NCBI GenBank assembly: GCA_030762935.1
Contig: CM060895.1
Location: forward strand, 41,654,001-41,718,000
Reading direction: 5' to 3'
DNA: 64,000 nt
Source: Hymenopus coronatus
Taxonomy: Eukaryota; Arthropoda; Insecta; Mantodea; Hymenopodidae
Part shown: positions 11,404-22,095 of the stretch, in pieces
Numbering within the stretch: position 1 is the first letter of the stretch
How the letters are laid out: every line of letters begins with the position of its first letter
Translations under genes and position numbers: made by a program
Notes under the pieces: model-generated
The model's input: only the letters and a program-made list of their open reading frames with translations
Databases searched by the model: none
Told to the model about the DNA's origin: nothing

Positions 11404-13340
11404 GGATGATGCTGGTTGGGTTTATCAGCGGTCAACTGCGCGGTTATCAGCGCCCTTAACATAAAACAGTGTTAAAAAAAAAACAGGTCTAAATGCATGT
11501 TAAGAAGAAGCGCAGTTAAAGCAGCTAAAATAAGCGATAAAACTAGTATAAAAAGTAAAAATGGAAGCCAAGGTTTAATAACTGACAAGCTCTAAAACAG
11601 AGCTGGCGATAAAACCATGGCATTAAAGCAGCTAAAACAAGACATAAAAACCAGTAGAAAAAACACCTAGGTAAAACAACGATCCACCTCTGAAAGCAGA
11701 GCTGGTGATAAAACTATGGCATTAAAAGAGCTAAAACATAACGCAAACGTGTCGATAAGACACTAGTAATAAAAACTTATGAGATTAAAAATGAGCTGAT
11801 TAAAATCTTAAAAGAGCTACATTACTACAGTATACAGCTACCACAGACTAAAACCTCAAAGTAAAAGAAACTTATGCTACAAATTTAAAAACGCGGTCCA
11901 CTGCTCTTATATTATCAGCCAGGACCTCGGCAAGATAGGCCGGCATGTTCAAAGATGATCAAATGTGAGCTAGGTGACCATACTCTAGCAATATGTGCCT
12001 CCCCACAAAGCCCTTAGACAGGAGCAGGTTCGCGTTTAAAATGGTAGCTGTGGGTAAAATAACAGTGACCTATTCGTAGTCGAGCCAATACCATCTCCTC
12101 TCGGCGGGACACTCGAGAGGAGGTAACCCAGTGGGTAGGGAGATCCTTTACCTCCCTATGCTTGTTTCCGCCTAGAGCTGACCACTCCACATGCCAGCGT
12201 GAAACCACTGCTCGGCGCACAAAAAGTTTAACATCGTCTGCCGTTACATAATAAACGGAAATACTGGGTTCTCTAGTCACCATCTTTGCTGCCAAATCCG
12301 CCAAATCGTTCCCTGACAACCCAACGTGCCCAGGAACCCAGGCGCATACCACATTAACTCCAGAAGCGTGCAAAATATGCAGCGTATCTTGGATCCGGCA
12401 TACAGCTCTGCAGTAAAAACGGATGTGCTATTGCGTAAACCAAAAGTATGGGTGTCGGTTTCAATAAAAAAAAGGCACATCCTACATCATCGGTACACTT
12501 ACTTCCATCGGTGTAGATAAAAATGCGGTCACTGTAATGAAATAAAAATTCTAAAAAAAAAAAAAAAAACAAGTACGGATATAAGACACGGGCAGCATAG
12601 ATTTGCCTAGGCTGTCATCCCGAGATCGACGTGGGGTGTAGCACGTAACCAGGTGGGAGCACTCTCTCCCCCCCTGGAAAACAGGTTAGGCAATTCGATA
12701 TTCAGCTTCTGAAAAAGCTCACGAAAGCGAAAACCTGCAGGTCTTACATTAAGTGACAGGTTGCGATAACGTCCATCCAGCTCATATGGTAAAAGGCTTA
12801 AACGTAGGATGCGAACATATGGATACCCGGATTATGGACTGTGTCTAATCATCTAAGCACAGGCGGTCGTGCTGAAGAATACACAATGCACCCGTAGACT
12901 AACTTGGATCGAATCAGCGCACGATAAAGACGGAGTAGCACTGCCCGATCCGCTCCACAAGATTTCCACTTACTATCCGTAAAATATTTAGAGAACGGTC
13001 ACACTGCGCTTTAAGCTGTGCTACATGTGGTGACCAGCATAGTTTGCGATCGAATATCAACCCCAGGAATCTCACCTGATCGGCGAAGGGAAGTAAATCT
13101 GGCCCGAGGCTTAGAGTAGGTGCCATTCGCCACCGACGGAGCCGGAAGTTAACGCAGACGTCTTCTACGTGGAGAAACGAAAGCGGTATTTTAAGCTCCA
13201 ATCATAGAGATAGTCTAAACACTGCTGGAGACGGCGTTCCAACAATGGCACAAGCTGAGAAGTACAAAAGATGGCAAAGTCGTCTACGAATAAGCAGGCG
13301 AGACACCTAGGGGAACACATTGCGATTGCTATAGCAAACA
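11404..13340 (-). mobile_element. LINE copy 4 (3'UTR, RNase H, part of RT), decayed
   Basis: The 3' end block GTCAACTGCGCGGTTATCAG sits at about 11430 and abuts the truncated 5' side of copy 3. RNase H remnants are at 12572-12014 (IYTDGSKCTDDVG, then VNVVCAWVPGHVGLSGNDLADLAAK). RT remnants are at 13398-12914 (LFVDDFAIFCTSQ). The copy stops at about 13340, where sequence switches abruptly to LINE 5'UTR. Confidence 0.82.
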
Positions 13341-14770
13341 GCGTCACCAACTGGGGTGACAGGGCTACACAGGGGATATAGCAGGTATGCTGTCCCACTC
13401 ACCCTGAGTTCGGTATAATACCTAGTCTTGGCCGATTGACTAGGAGTGGATTAATCCCTAACCTCTCGTATTAGGTGTATTAGGTTGCGCACCCTCCCCA
13501 TTTGCCGAAAAAACGGAAGCCCAAGCTCAGATACGCAACCCTCAACCACCCAAGATATTCCTTTCCCCTGACACGGGTCTCCAAGCACGACCTACACGGA
13601 CCCCTCACCACTCAGAGGTTGCCCACTGTGGGGATCAGGCACAGGACCCCGGGTGCGCCTAACCCGTACCTACAGAAGTAAGCCCCATGGGGAGGTGTTC
13701 AGGAGGGATAGATTAAAATGATCCAAGAAATCGTCGATCAGTTGATCTCTCGCACAAGCCTTAGGGGAGCCCCAAAGGGGGTGGAGGATAGCTGAGTCCA
13801 TACGGCAATGTTAGATTGAATGGGTACCAATGCTGCGAAGATATCATCTCTGATAAAAATCATGGTGCCCCCATGTGGTGGTACTCCAGCCGCCGGTGAT
13901 ATATCACACCGGACAGAAGAGTACTGACGGATATTAAGCTGGTTTTGGGATGGAGCATGGTCTCTTGCAAGCATACGAACAAAGGCTGATGCTGGTGGAG
14001 CAACAAATCCAGCTCTGGTCGACGTGATCTAATGCCGCGTATGTTCCACTGCAGGATAGCCATGGTTTAGAGTATGGATAACATTTATATGGACAGGCGT
14101 TTCTAAATATTGGTTTAGTTTATTTCTCTTGACACTTTTTTCAGGAGCACATCCTGCCGCTTACGTACTGGCCGTCTGGCAGTGAGGGCAGAATTCTCTT
14201 GTTGCATCTTCTCCACGCGGGAGGACGTCTTACCAATAGAAAATTTCGGTTCGAGCAATTCAGAAGGTTCCTCAGAAGAGGATCTTCGTGGAGAGTGGCA
14301 TGGACTCTTCCTTCGCATGGATATTTTGGGAGAGGACTTGACCTTTCAGGAAGTCCGTTCTTACATAACTAGTCCGGAAATTTTTGGCAGGTGCAGAATC
14401 CCCTACGTGGGTACTTGTGGTATTGCCTGAGGTCGACGGTTTTGGGTGGTACTGTGGCCGGCTTGCTCTTCCGGTGGCGGATTTAGCAGATAGTAAAGCC
14501 GACGCAGACGCTGATGGTGAAGTCCTTGGTAGTGGTCTGGCTAAAATTATCTTATCTGCGATGGTGGCCCCGTTTATATCGTTGGTCTGGGTTGCGATTT
14601 CCCGAAGCACTACTGGTTGAGCGGTGAGAGAGCTGTAGGTACCATAGCGCGGGATAGATATTTTATGTGCATGAATGTAAAGGCATCTCTCTGAATATTG
14701 TTTTTCTCGATGGGAAGGCCAGCGCCAATTAAATGCGAGGCGCACAAATATGTTTAGCATATGCGCTACC
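13341..14770 (-). mobile_element. LINE copy 5, rearranged (5'UTR block, endonuclease start, ORF1 end)
   Basis: About 350 bp of LINE 5'UTR (13341-13690) lies on the 3' side of an endonuclease-start segment (14063-13738, with AILQWNIRGIRSRRPELDLL, the usual endonuclease N-terminus). An ORF1 C-terminal segment follows at 14760-14115. In an intact minus-strand element the 5'UTR would be at the right end, so this is a chimera or a rearranged copy. The junction near 13690 falls in a short shared GGTGTTCAGGAGG stretch. Confidence 0.7.
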
Positions 14771-15019
14771 GCTGATATCTAGGTTCACTTCTTCAGGGGT
14801 TTCAATACATTCAATACTTGTTTATTTCGCTTTCCGCTTAAAGGAGTGTATAGAATGGTAATTGTTTAGGGTATCTTGCATTATTTCTGCACCATAATGA
14901 AGTGATGCATATTTCATAAACATTGAGTTTGCAAGTACCTTACTTAATTGTTACTTTTTGTTTTTTATTTTAAAAGTACTAATCAAGTTAAAATTTAAAA
15001 GTTGTGCTTTTATCCTTAG
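14771..15019. other. Intron sequence, nothing recognised
   Basis: AT-rich intron sequence up to the pyrimidine-rich acceptor of the penultimate receptor exon. No ORF or repeat recognised. Confidence 0.5.
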
Positions 15020-15109
15020 GTTCCCAGGTTCCTGTTCCAGGTGTCAACTGATAATGTTGCTCTTACTGGCATGAACTTCTTTAGTGTTACAAGAACACTC
15101 CTCCTTACA
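15020..15109 (+). CDS. Gr: Sugar-type gustatory receptor, penultimate exon
   Basis: A 90-bp, 30-codon, phase-0 exon between a TATCCTTAG acceptor and a GTAAGT donor. The translation includes FLFQVSTDNVALTGMNFFSV and TRTLLLT, the conserved sixth-to-seventh transmembrane connection of insect gustatory receptors (the pattern FTAxGxFxhxxxLL, here ALTGMNFFSVTRTLLL). The exon size and phase agree with a conserved gene structure. The 2.7-kb intron to the last exon contains LINE copy 6. Confidence 0.88.
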
Positions 15110-15550
15110 GTAAGTACTTCAATTATGTATACAAAACTCTTAGATAATATAGACAAGTCAAACTGAAACAAAAGAACAGGGAGGGGAGAAAATATTAAAA
15201 TCGTACATATTATAACATTTTATTTGAATATCTCAGATTCTGTTGATGGCTGCGGAAAAAAATGTGGAGAGGAGAAGTTCATAAATAGCGCTCGCATTTG
15301 TTTCTTTCAATTAAATGGAGAAGCGCGTAATTAACCAGCATCCAATTATAACAAATAATTGTAGTTTCCTTGAAGAAATGCACGCCGTAGTGTGACGGCG
15401 CTGAAGAACCAAGCTGAAAGAACAATTGGAAGATTCAAACTATGATACAGGCTATATTGACAGTATGGTGGATTGTGAAGAAAGTTTATCAAAGGACAGA
15501 TGCTGAGCCAATGTATTTAGCTAAAAACATGACGCTTTCATAGAACAGTG
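15110..15550. other. Intron sequence, nothing recognised
   Basis: Starts with a GTAAGT donor. The rest is AT-rich sequence without recognisable coding or repeat signal. Confidence 0.5.
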
Positions 15551-17335
15551 GGATCATAATTGCGGATTAAGGGCGCTCAACCGCAGTCCGGCACATTCTT
15601 AAAACCATAGCTATCGATAAAACTGACATTAAAGGAGAGAAAACGGTGAGAAAACAAAACACAATCTACAAGTGCTTACATATAAAAATTAAATCTAAAA
15701 ATCTATTATCACGTCATAAACTTACCAGAGACTAAATCCTCAAGGTAAGAGACAAGTGAGATAAAATTAAAACCCTATCCACTGTTCCTGTGTTCTACAG
15801 CCCTGGACCGCAGTAGAGGGAGTGCCATGTGAAGAGATGATCCATGTGTGCTAGGTGACCACACACTAGCAACACATGACGAACTGACTGTGCTTCTGTT
15901 CAGAGCGCACAGACGGAAGCAGGACCTCTCTTAAGGTGACTGCGTAAAAATACAGTACACAATGCGTAAACGAACCAATTGTTCCTCCTTCCGGCGGGAT
16001 AAACTAGATGTTACCCAATTGATAGGGAGCTCCTTCACATCCACAAGTTTGTTTATGCATAGAGCGCAAAACCACCACTCTTCGCACAAGTGTAAAGTCT
16101 GCAGAATCAACTGAAACACTGGATGATGTAGTTGCCGTTCTTACTGCCAAACCCGCCACTTCATTGCCTGGTAAGCCTACGTGAACAGATATCCATGCAC
16201 ACTCCATATTAACACCCGAAGTGTGTAAATCGCACAAGGAATCTGGAATATGCTGCACAATAGGATGGACTAAAGTGCACTAAAGGAAGCCCTTTTAAGA
16301 CAATCACAATTTCGAAGGCGAAATTACAGAGTGGCTCAGTATATCGCGTACAGCTCTGCGGTAAAATGGATGTGGTTGAGAATGTAGGGCCTAACCTAGA
16401 TGGCTTCGTACGCTGCTGTATTCTTTGCAGATCTGTCCGACCAAAATTAAGGAACAGGGTACGGGTAGGCTCGAATTAACCATTTATTTTGCGTTGGTCC
16501 CTATACAGATGTAACGGCTTGTTCCGCCAGATTTTCCTGAATATCCTATTTGCGTGGGTGGTAACAACACCGCGCGAGCAGTTCAGGGTTTTATGTTTTT
16601 ACACCTTAACTGGGTAACTGCCTAACATAGTCGCTCGTATTATTTTAGAAGCTTGGGATGCTGAAACTGCTTCTACCAGGAGTGTGCCGTTTCGCGCTCG
16701 TATGCAGGCTTGAACTGAACCAGCAATTTTATCTAAGTCCTTTTGGATGGCAAAAGGCCTGACCGACGTGAAATTTCTACCTTACTTCGTTCGATGGACA
16801 ACTAAGTAGCGAGGACCACATTACTCAACTACTTCTTTTCCTTGGACATTAATGGTTGGCTTTGGTTTTCGCATAAACAAGGGCAACATTTCCCCCAGTG
16901 CTCCCCACCCACCACAAAGCCCAACGACTGGTCACTCTGGGGTGGCAGGGCTACACAGAGGATATAGCAGGCTGGCCGGCCCACTCACCCTGGAGTTCCG
17001 TATAATATCTAGTCCTAACGGATTGACTAGGGGTGGGTTAGTCCCTAGCTTCCTGTTTAAGCGAAGCAGAAGCCAAAGCGGTGCGCACCCTCCCCAGTTA
17101 CTGAAAACTGAATCCCATGCTGATACGCAACCCCCAACCAACCAGGATATTCCTTTCCACCGACACGGGTCTCCACGCACAGCCTACACGTGACTGGGCA
17201 TTTTTGGTTGACACCTTCATCTCTCGGAGGTTGCCCACACGAGGGTCAGGGGCGGCTCGGGAACCCCCTAGTGTGTCAAACCCGTACCTACCGTAGTAGG
17301 CCCCTGGGGGAGTTCAGGCTTGTTTCTAACCTAAC
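15551..17335 (-). mobile_element. LINE copy 6, internally deleted
   Basis: 3'UTR block at about 15570 and RNase H remnants at 16258-15931 (SGVNMECAWISVHVGLPGNE). At about 16378 it jumps directly into ORF1 (GTAGGGCCTAACCT, matching 2245 in copy 1). ORF1 continues to about 16850 and the 5'UTR to 17335. Almost the whole of ORF2 is missing, so this is an internal-deletion derivative lying in the last receptor intron. Confidence 0.75.
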
Positions 17336-17851
17336 ACCGGGTTAAGTTCCATTGTAAGGTATTAATATCGGTAGAGTAGTAATTCAGCCTACACCACAGT
17401 CCAAGCACTTAAATATTCGCTACCACGGATGTGCAATTCTATCAAGAAATTACCTGAACTATTACACGTAGTAGCATTCACAAAAACAAACAAGTATAAA
17501 CAAAAGCAATTGCAAGTTAACCATAACATTTCGTTCCAAAATGTTAAAGGCATGAAACAATTACTTAAGTGTACTGGGTGATTTGAAATTAGAGAAAGTT
17601 AATAGATAGTGTCTATTCCACTAATAAAGAAAAATTGAGCAGTCGCCACCGAAAGGAAGGCAGTGCCATTTTATACATGGGTGTAACTAATAGTATAAAG
17701 TTAACTACTAAGGCTTAGCCTCTTGGAAGTAATTATTACTGAACAGCTTTTACACCTGTAAAATTAATAATCTAGTAATATTTAGTTCTAGTGTTCTATT
17801 GAAATAGAAAGACAGTAGTGACTAATGTAATATTACTATTGTTTTTTACAG
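17336..17851. other. Intron sequence, nothing recognised
   Basis: AT-rich intron sequence ending in the acceptor of the last receptor exon. No repeat or ORF recognised. Confidence 0.5.
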
Positions 17852-17974
17852 CTGGCTGGCACCATTGTTACCTACGAAATAGTTTTGGTTCAGTTCAACA
17901 GCATCAACTTACCTGGAAACAGCTCCAGTTTATTGAATGCTGCGAATAATTCAGTTGAAGACTGCAGTGAATAA
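17852..17974 (+). CDS. Gr: Sugar-type gustatory receptor, last coding exon and stop
   Basis: Begins after GTTTTTTACAG in phase 0. The first residues are LAGTIVTYEIVLVQFNS, an exact match to the family signature TYxxxxxQF of the seventh transmembrane helix. About 23 polar residues follow (PGNSSSLLNAANNSVEDCSE) before TAA at 17972-17974. Possible polyadenylation signals AATAAA occur just at the stop and at 18052-18057. With the three exons above it gives about 176 C-terminal residues of an expected receptor of roughly 400 or more. Orthology within the sugar-receptor clade (Gr5a/Gr61a/Gr64 group) is inferred from motifs alone. Confidence 0.9.
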   Translation: MAGTIVTYEIVLVQFNSINLPGNSSSLLNAANNSVEDCSE

Positions 17975-18268
17975 ATGTAAAAGTATTCAGAACTCATTAT
18001 TTGGGAAGCCTTGTAAGCATTAAACAAGTAATGTCACCATAAAAATATTCAAATAAAAGGGTTTTATATAAAGAGCTTTAAAACTACCGTGTTACCTCAA
18101 TCTCCTGCACAGAAAGACACTGAAGTGAAGTGACATATATTTACATTCACCTAAATTACAAGAAGCAGCAACTCTACTGGCATTCCTTTCCATTGACTCA
18201 GAATTTAGAAGAATGAAATGGCAAACTAAAACTGACAATATATGGACATGAAATTTAAGCTATAATCA

Positions 18269-18506
18269 GGCCGCGCCGTGGCCGAGTTGTTAAACCACTG
18301 CCTCTCACCTAGACGGCCCCTGTTCGATCTCAAGTGACCGCATGTGAGATTTGTGGTGGACAAAGCGGCGCCGGGCGGGTTTTCTCCGGGTTCTCCGGTT
18401 TCCCCCGCCATCGCATTCCACCGGTGCTCCATCTTCATTCATGTATCATCAGTGTCATCGCCTGCGGTGCCGCAAGTAGTTAAAGCGGTCGTTAAACTAC
18501 CAAAAA
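18269..18506 (+). mobile_element. tRNA-derived SINE, copy B, full length
   Basis: Same family as copy A. The tRNA-like head GGCCGCGCCGTGGCCGAGT is followed by box B (TGTTCGATCTC, mutated) and the GGGTTTTCTCCGGGTTCTCC body, and ends in an A-rich tail. A perfect 12-bp duplication, AAGCTATAATCA, flanks it at 18257-18268 and 18507-18518. It lies just downstream of the receptor gene, in non-LINE sequence. Confidence 0.93.
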
Positions 18507-18858
18507 AAGCTATAATCATCCGCATTTACTTAAACTGTTTATCTAAAACCTTTAAGTAAAAGGCTATATTTCCTGGTCTATTCCAAAGCTAAATTCCGGT
18601 GAACAATATGTCACACATTATAAACTTGAATGACGTTTCACTCCTGCGGTGGTCTATCAGCTCCTGGGGAACATACAGGAATGTTTGTGTGCCGCAGTAG
18701 GCGCTTGCCTGTCGACGAGAGCAAATCGAAACGGCCGCGACAATCGTAGCTCCCGCCCGGTGTAATTAGATTCAAATGAATTTTTACCTGCGGACATCTA
18801 TTGTGAGTTATGTCTAGTATATGAACCAGACATAATGAGTGACAAACTCGCTTGACAA

Positions 18859-18890
<32 letters not shown>
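18507..18890. other. Intergenic sequence with ATT microsatellite
   Basis: No gene seen. A run of ATT repeats occupies about 18861-18893, next to the 3' end of LINE copy 7. Confidence 0.6.
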
Positions 18891-18893
<3 letters not shown>

Positions 18894-18894
<1 letters not shown>

Positions 18895-19165
18895 GGGATT
18901 TTAGGACACTCAGCTCCTTGGTTATCCGCGCCCTTGAAATATCTAAAATCGGCTAGACTCCAGTGGTAAAACATGATACTAATTAAAAGATAAAATAAAT
19001 GCTAAAATTAGAAATAAAATGGAGATTAAAAACCATCCTTCGCTAGAAACTAAGTTAATGCGATAAAACTATTAAGAACAATGGTTCATAAAATATGTTA
19101 AAATGGCCTAAAACTATAACCACAGTAAGCTAAAACAGTACTGCCACCATTAAACACAACATCCG
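18894..19165 (-). mobile_element. LINE copy 7, short 3' fragment
   Basis: A 3'-terminal block (GGACACTCAGCTCCTTGG then TATCCGCGCCC) followed by about 250 bp of A-rich 3'UTR like the other copies. It is truncated before any coding region. Confidence 0.65.
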
Positions 19166-19169
19166 GAGG

Positions 19170-22095
19170 GTGATGATTGATGTTTCAGGGTGCTCAATTG
19201 CATGGATATGGAGGTCCAGATTAAAAAAAAAAAGGCGGCTTAAGTAAAACGATAAAATCAATAACAAAAAAGAAAGCACTTAAATTTAGAAACAAAACAG
19301 ACCCCTCTATTACAACAAACCGGAGTGGGATGAATCTAAAAATTAAGTACCACAATAGAGCGAAAAAGAAAGACAAAAGTTAAAAGAAAATGCCGTCCGA
19401 CACAAGCCACAGAAATATAAAATTGAAAGTTTAAAAGCCCTAGCTGTCACTCCACTGCCTTCCGGCTAGATAAAGACAAACTAAATCCTGAAGGTAAAAG
19501 GCGTTTGGGATAAAAAGTTAAAAAAAACTTATCAACGACTCCGGCATCGTCAGCCAAGACCGCGGAAAACAGGCCGGCAGTTGCAGAGTTGCTCGTAATG
19601 GTGCTAGAGCAGCACATTCTTGCAACCCTTGCCTGACCGATAACGTCGCTGCTGTACAGGTGCAGAGATGGGAGCAGGTTCACTCCTAAGCAGGCAGATG
19701 TGTGTGGAGACACGGTGGCCAATACGTAGGCGTGCCAAGATGACCTCTTCCAGCGAGATATCCGCGAAGAGGTTACCAAGTTAATTGGATGCTCCTTCAC
19801 TGCTCCTAGTTTGTTTCCACGGAGAGCGGAACAATCTGCATGCCAGCAGGAAAGCACTGCTCTCCGCATAATGAGCCTACAGTCCTCAGATGTTGCGACG
19901 GCATCAAAGGAGTGTCTGGTCGCCGTCTTTGCCGCCAAATCCACCAGTTCGAATCTCGGCAAGCCTAAGTGACCAGGGAGCTATGCATGCTCCACTTTAA
20001 CCCCACAAAAGGTGTAAAGCATGGAGGGCATCTTGCATTCGTTGTAAGAGAGGATGGTAACTGTACAGCTCTCGAATGCTTTGAAATGCACTACGGTAAT
20101 TACTCAGAATTAGAGCATTACCCAGTCTGCAACGGCGAGGGTAAATTGGATTGGTCGATCAGGGGCAAATTGAGTACAATAAAACAAAGGCCCTTCCTCT
20201 AAAAAAATCATTTTCGCCCATAATTCAAACTTTTGAGAACAATACAAGACATTGGTTCTATTAGTAATACTTTTAGTATATTTTTATAATCACAGATACC
20301 ATTTTTTCTTCAGAAAGGCTCGGTAGTTGGCATAGAGCTCTGCAGCATAGATTGAGATAGTGCTATGCAAACCAAATAAGAATGCAAACAAAAGTGCAGC
20401 CAACACCGTCGGTGCACCTACTCCCATCCGTGTAAATAATAGGCGGTCACCGTAACATAAAAATTCTAAAAAAAGAAAAAAAACAAAAAACAAAAAAAAA
20501 AAAACAATGCGGATACTAGACACAGGCATTGTTAACTTCTCATAGGCAATCATCTCGAGATCTATGTAGGAGGTGGCATGCAACTAAGGACGGTACATCC
20601 TCTCTCCCTTAGAAAGTAACTTAGGGCAACTCAATAATGTGCTGCCGAAAAGGCCCACGGAAACAAAAATCTATGGGGCTTTGGAGTCATGAAGTGGTTA
20701 CGATATCGTTCATCCAGCACAAGAGAGAAAAGCGTTTGAAACGTGGGATGGCCAGGCATACACTTAAGCCCACGACCATAATTGCCTAGCAGGACATCAC
20801 GAGGTTCTACCGATTTGGCGTAGAGGCTAACAACTGGGCTAGTTGGAAAAGTTCCACCCGCAATAAGGATGGGCTGATTATAGATGGTATCTAATCTTCT
20901 GAGCAGAGATGATCGTGCCGCAGAATAAACAATGCAGCCAGTCTAACTTTAATCGAATCAGTGCGCGATAAAGATTAAGCAGTACTGTCCGATCCGCTCC
21001 CCAAGATTTTCCAGTTAGCATCCGTAAAATAGTGAACGGCCAAACCTCGCTTTCAGCTGTGCTATATGTGGCTGACAACAAAATTTCCCTTCGATCAACT
21101 CAAGAAACTCGCCTCATCTGCGAAAGGAAGTTAATCTGGCGGATATCGCGACTTACGGCGCCAGAAGTTGACGCAGACTATCTTAGGTGAGAAACGAAAG
21201 CGGCTTTTAAAGCTCCAGTCATATACTGTCAAAATCCCGCCTGAAGACGGCGTTCCAAAAACACGATGACGCTGTGAAAAACAGAAGACGGCCAAGTCAT
21301 CCACCAATAAAGAGGACGAGACACCTAGGGGAACACATTCGATATGGAATTAATCGCTATAGCAAATTGTATCACGCTTAGTACCGATCCCTGCGGCACT
21401 CCGTTCTCTTAAAAAAAATTGTTAGAATAAACCGAGCTAACCCTTACTCGGAAACCGCGGTCCCGCATAAACTCCTGAATGAACATATATTCCAGTTGTG
21501 GAGGCAATGTGATAGCCCAGCTCACTATACACGTAACATCAGCCTTCCCCGAGGTCAACTAATATACCAACCGTTAGACAATTCTTAAGAAAGCTGTTCA
21601 TGATCTGCATCGATTGCGTTGAATTCTAGCCTAAACACCAACCGTCCTATTATCGAGCGTTTCATCACCTTGCAAATGCAACTGGTGAGGGAAATAGAAC
21701 GGTAGTTGCAAGGAACTAGCCTCTCACCTAGACGGCCGGGGTTCGATCCCAAGCGACCGCATGTGAGATTTGTGGTGGACAAAGCGGCGCTGGGCGGGTT
21801 TTCTCCGGGTACTCTGGTTTCCCCCGCCATCGCATTCCACCGATGCTCCCATCATCATTCATGTATCATCAGTGACACCGCCTGCGGTGACATTAGTAGT
21901 TAAAGCGGGCGTTAAACACTACCAAAAAAAAAAGTAGTTGCAAGGAAGATGACGGTCTTTTTCAGGTTACAGAAAGGTATAACGGTAGCCTCCCGCCGTC
22001 AACACATACCCGAATACATAAAGAGTAGGAAAACATTATCATCAGATCGAGATATGTTGCAAAATTTGGACGTGGATGCCATGTAGATCCAGGCG
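19170..22095 (-). mobile_element. LINE copy 8 (3'UTR to RT), interrupted by a SINE
   Basis: 3' block at about 19185. RNase H remnants are at 19962-19447 and 20583-20290 (MHATSYIDLEMIAYEK then AAELYANYRAFLKK). RT remnants occupy about 20878-21700. A SINE at 21717-21933 interrupts the copy, which then resumes (GTAGTTGCAAGGAAGATGACGG) to about 22095. All coding frames are broken. Confidence 0.8.
21717..21933 (+). mobile_element. tRNA-derived SINE, copy C, 5' truncated
   Basis: Starts inside the tRNA-like head just before box B (GGGGTTCGATCCC) and carries the shared GGGTTTTCTCCGGG body and A-rich tail. It is flanked by a perfect 14-bp duplication, GTAGTTGCAAGGAA, at 21703-21716 and 21934-21947. 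It is inserted in LINE copy 8 opposite to the LINE's orientation. Confidence 0.93.

Noticed and set aside
16852..17193. 113-codon plus-strand ORF
   Set aside because: It lies in the GC-rich 5'UTR of LINE copy 6 on the opposite strand and has no domain.
18269..18340. tRNA gene (box A and box B visible)
   Set aside because: It is the head of a SINE with SINE body and target duplications; the cloverleaf 3' half is not followed by an acceptor stem. The same applies to the heads at 1100-1177 and 21717-21750.
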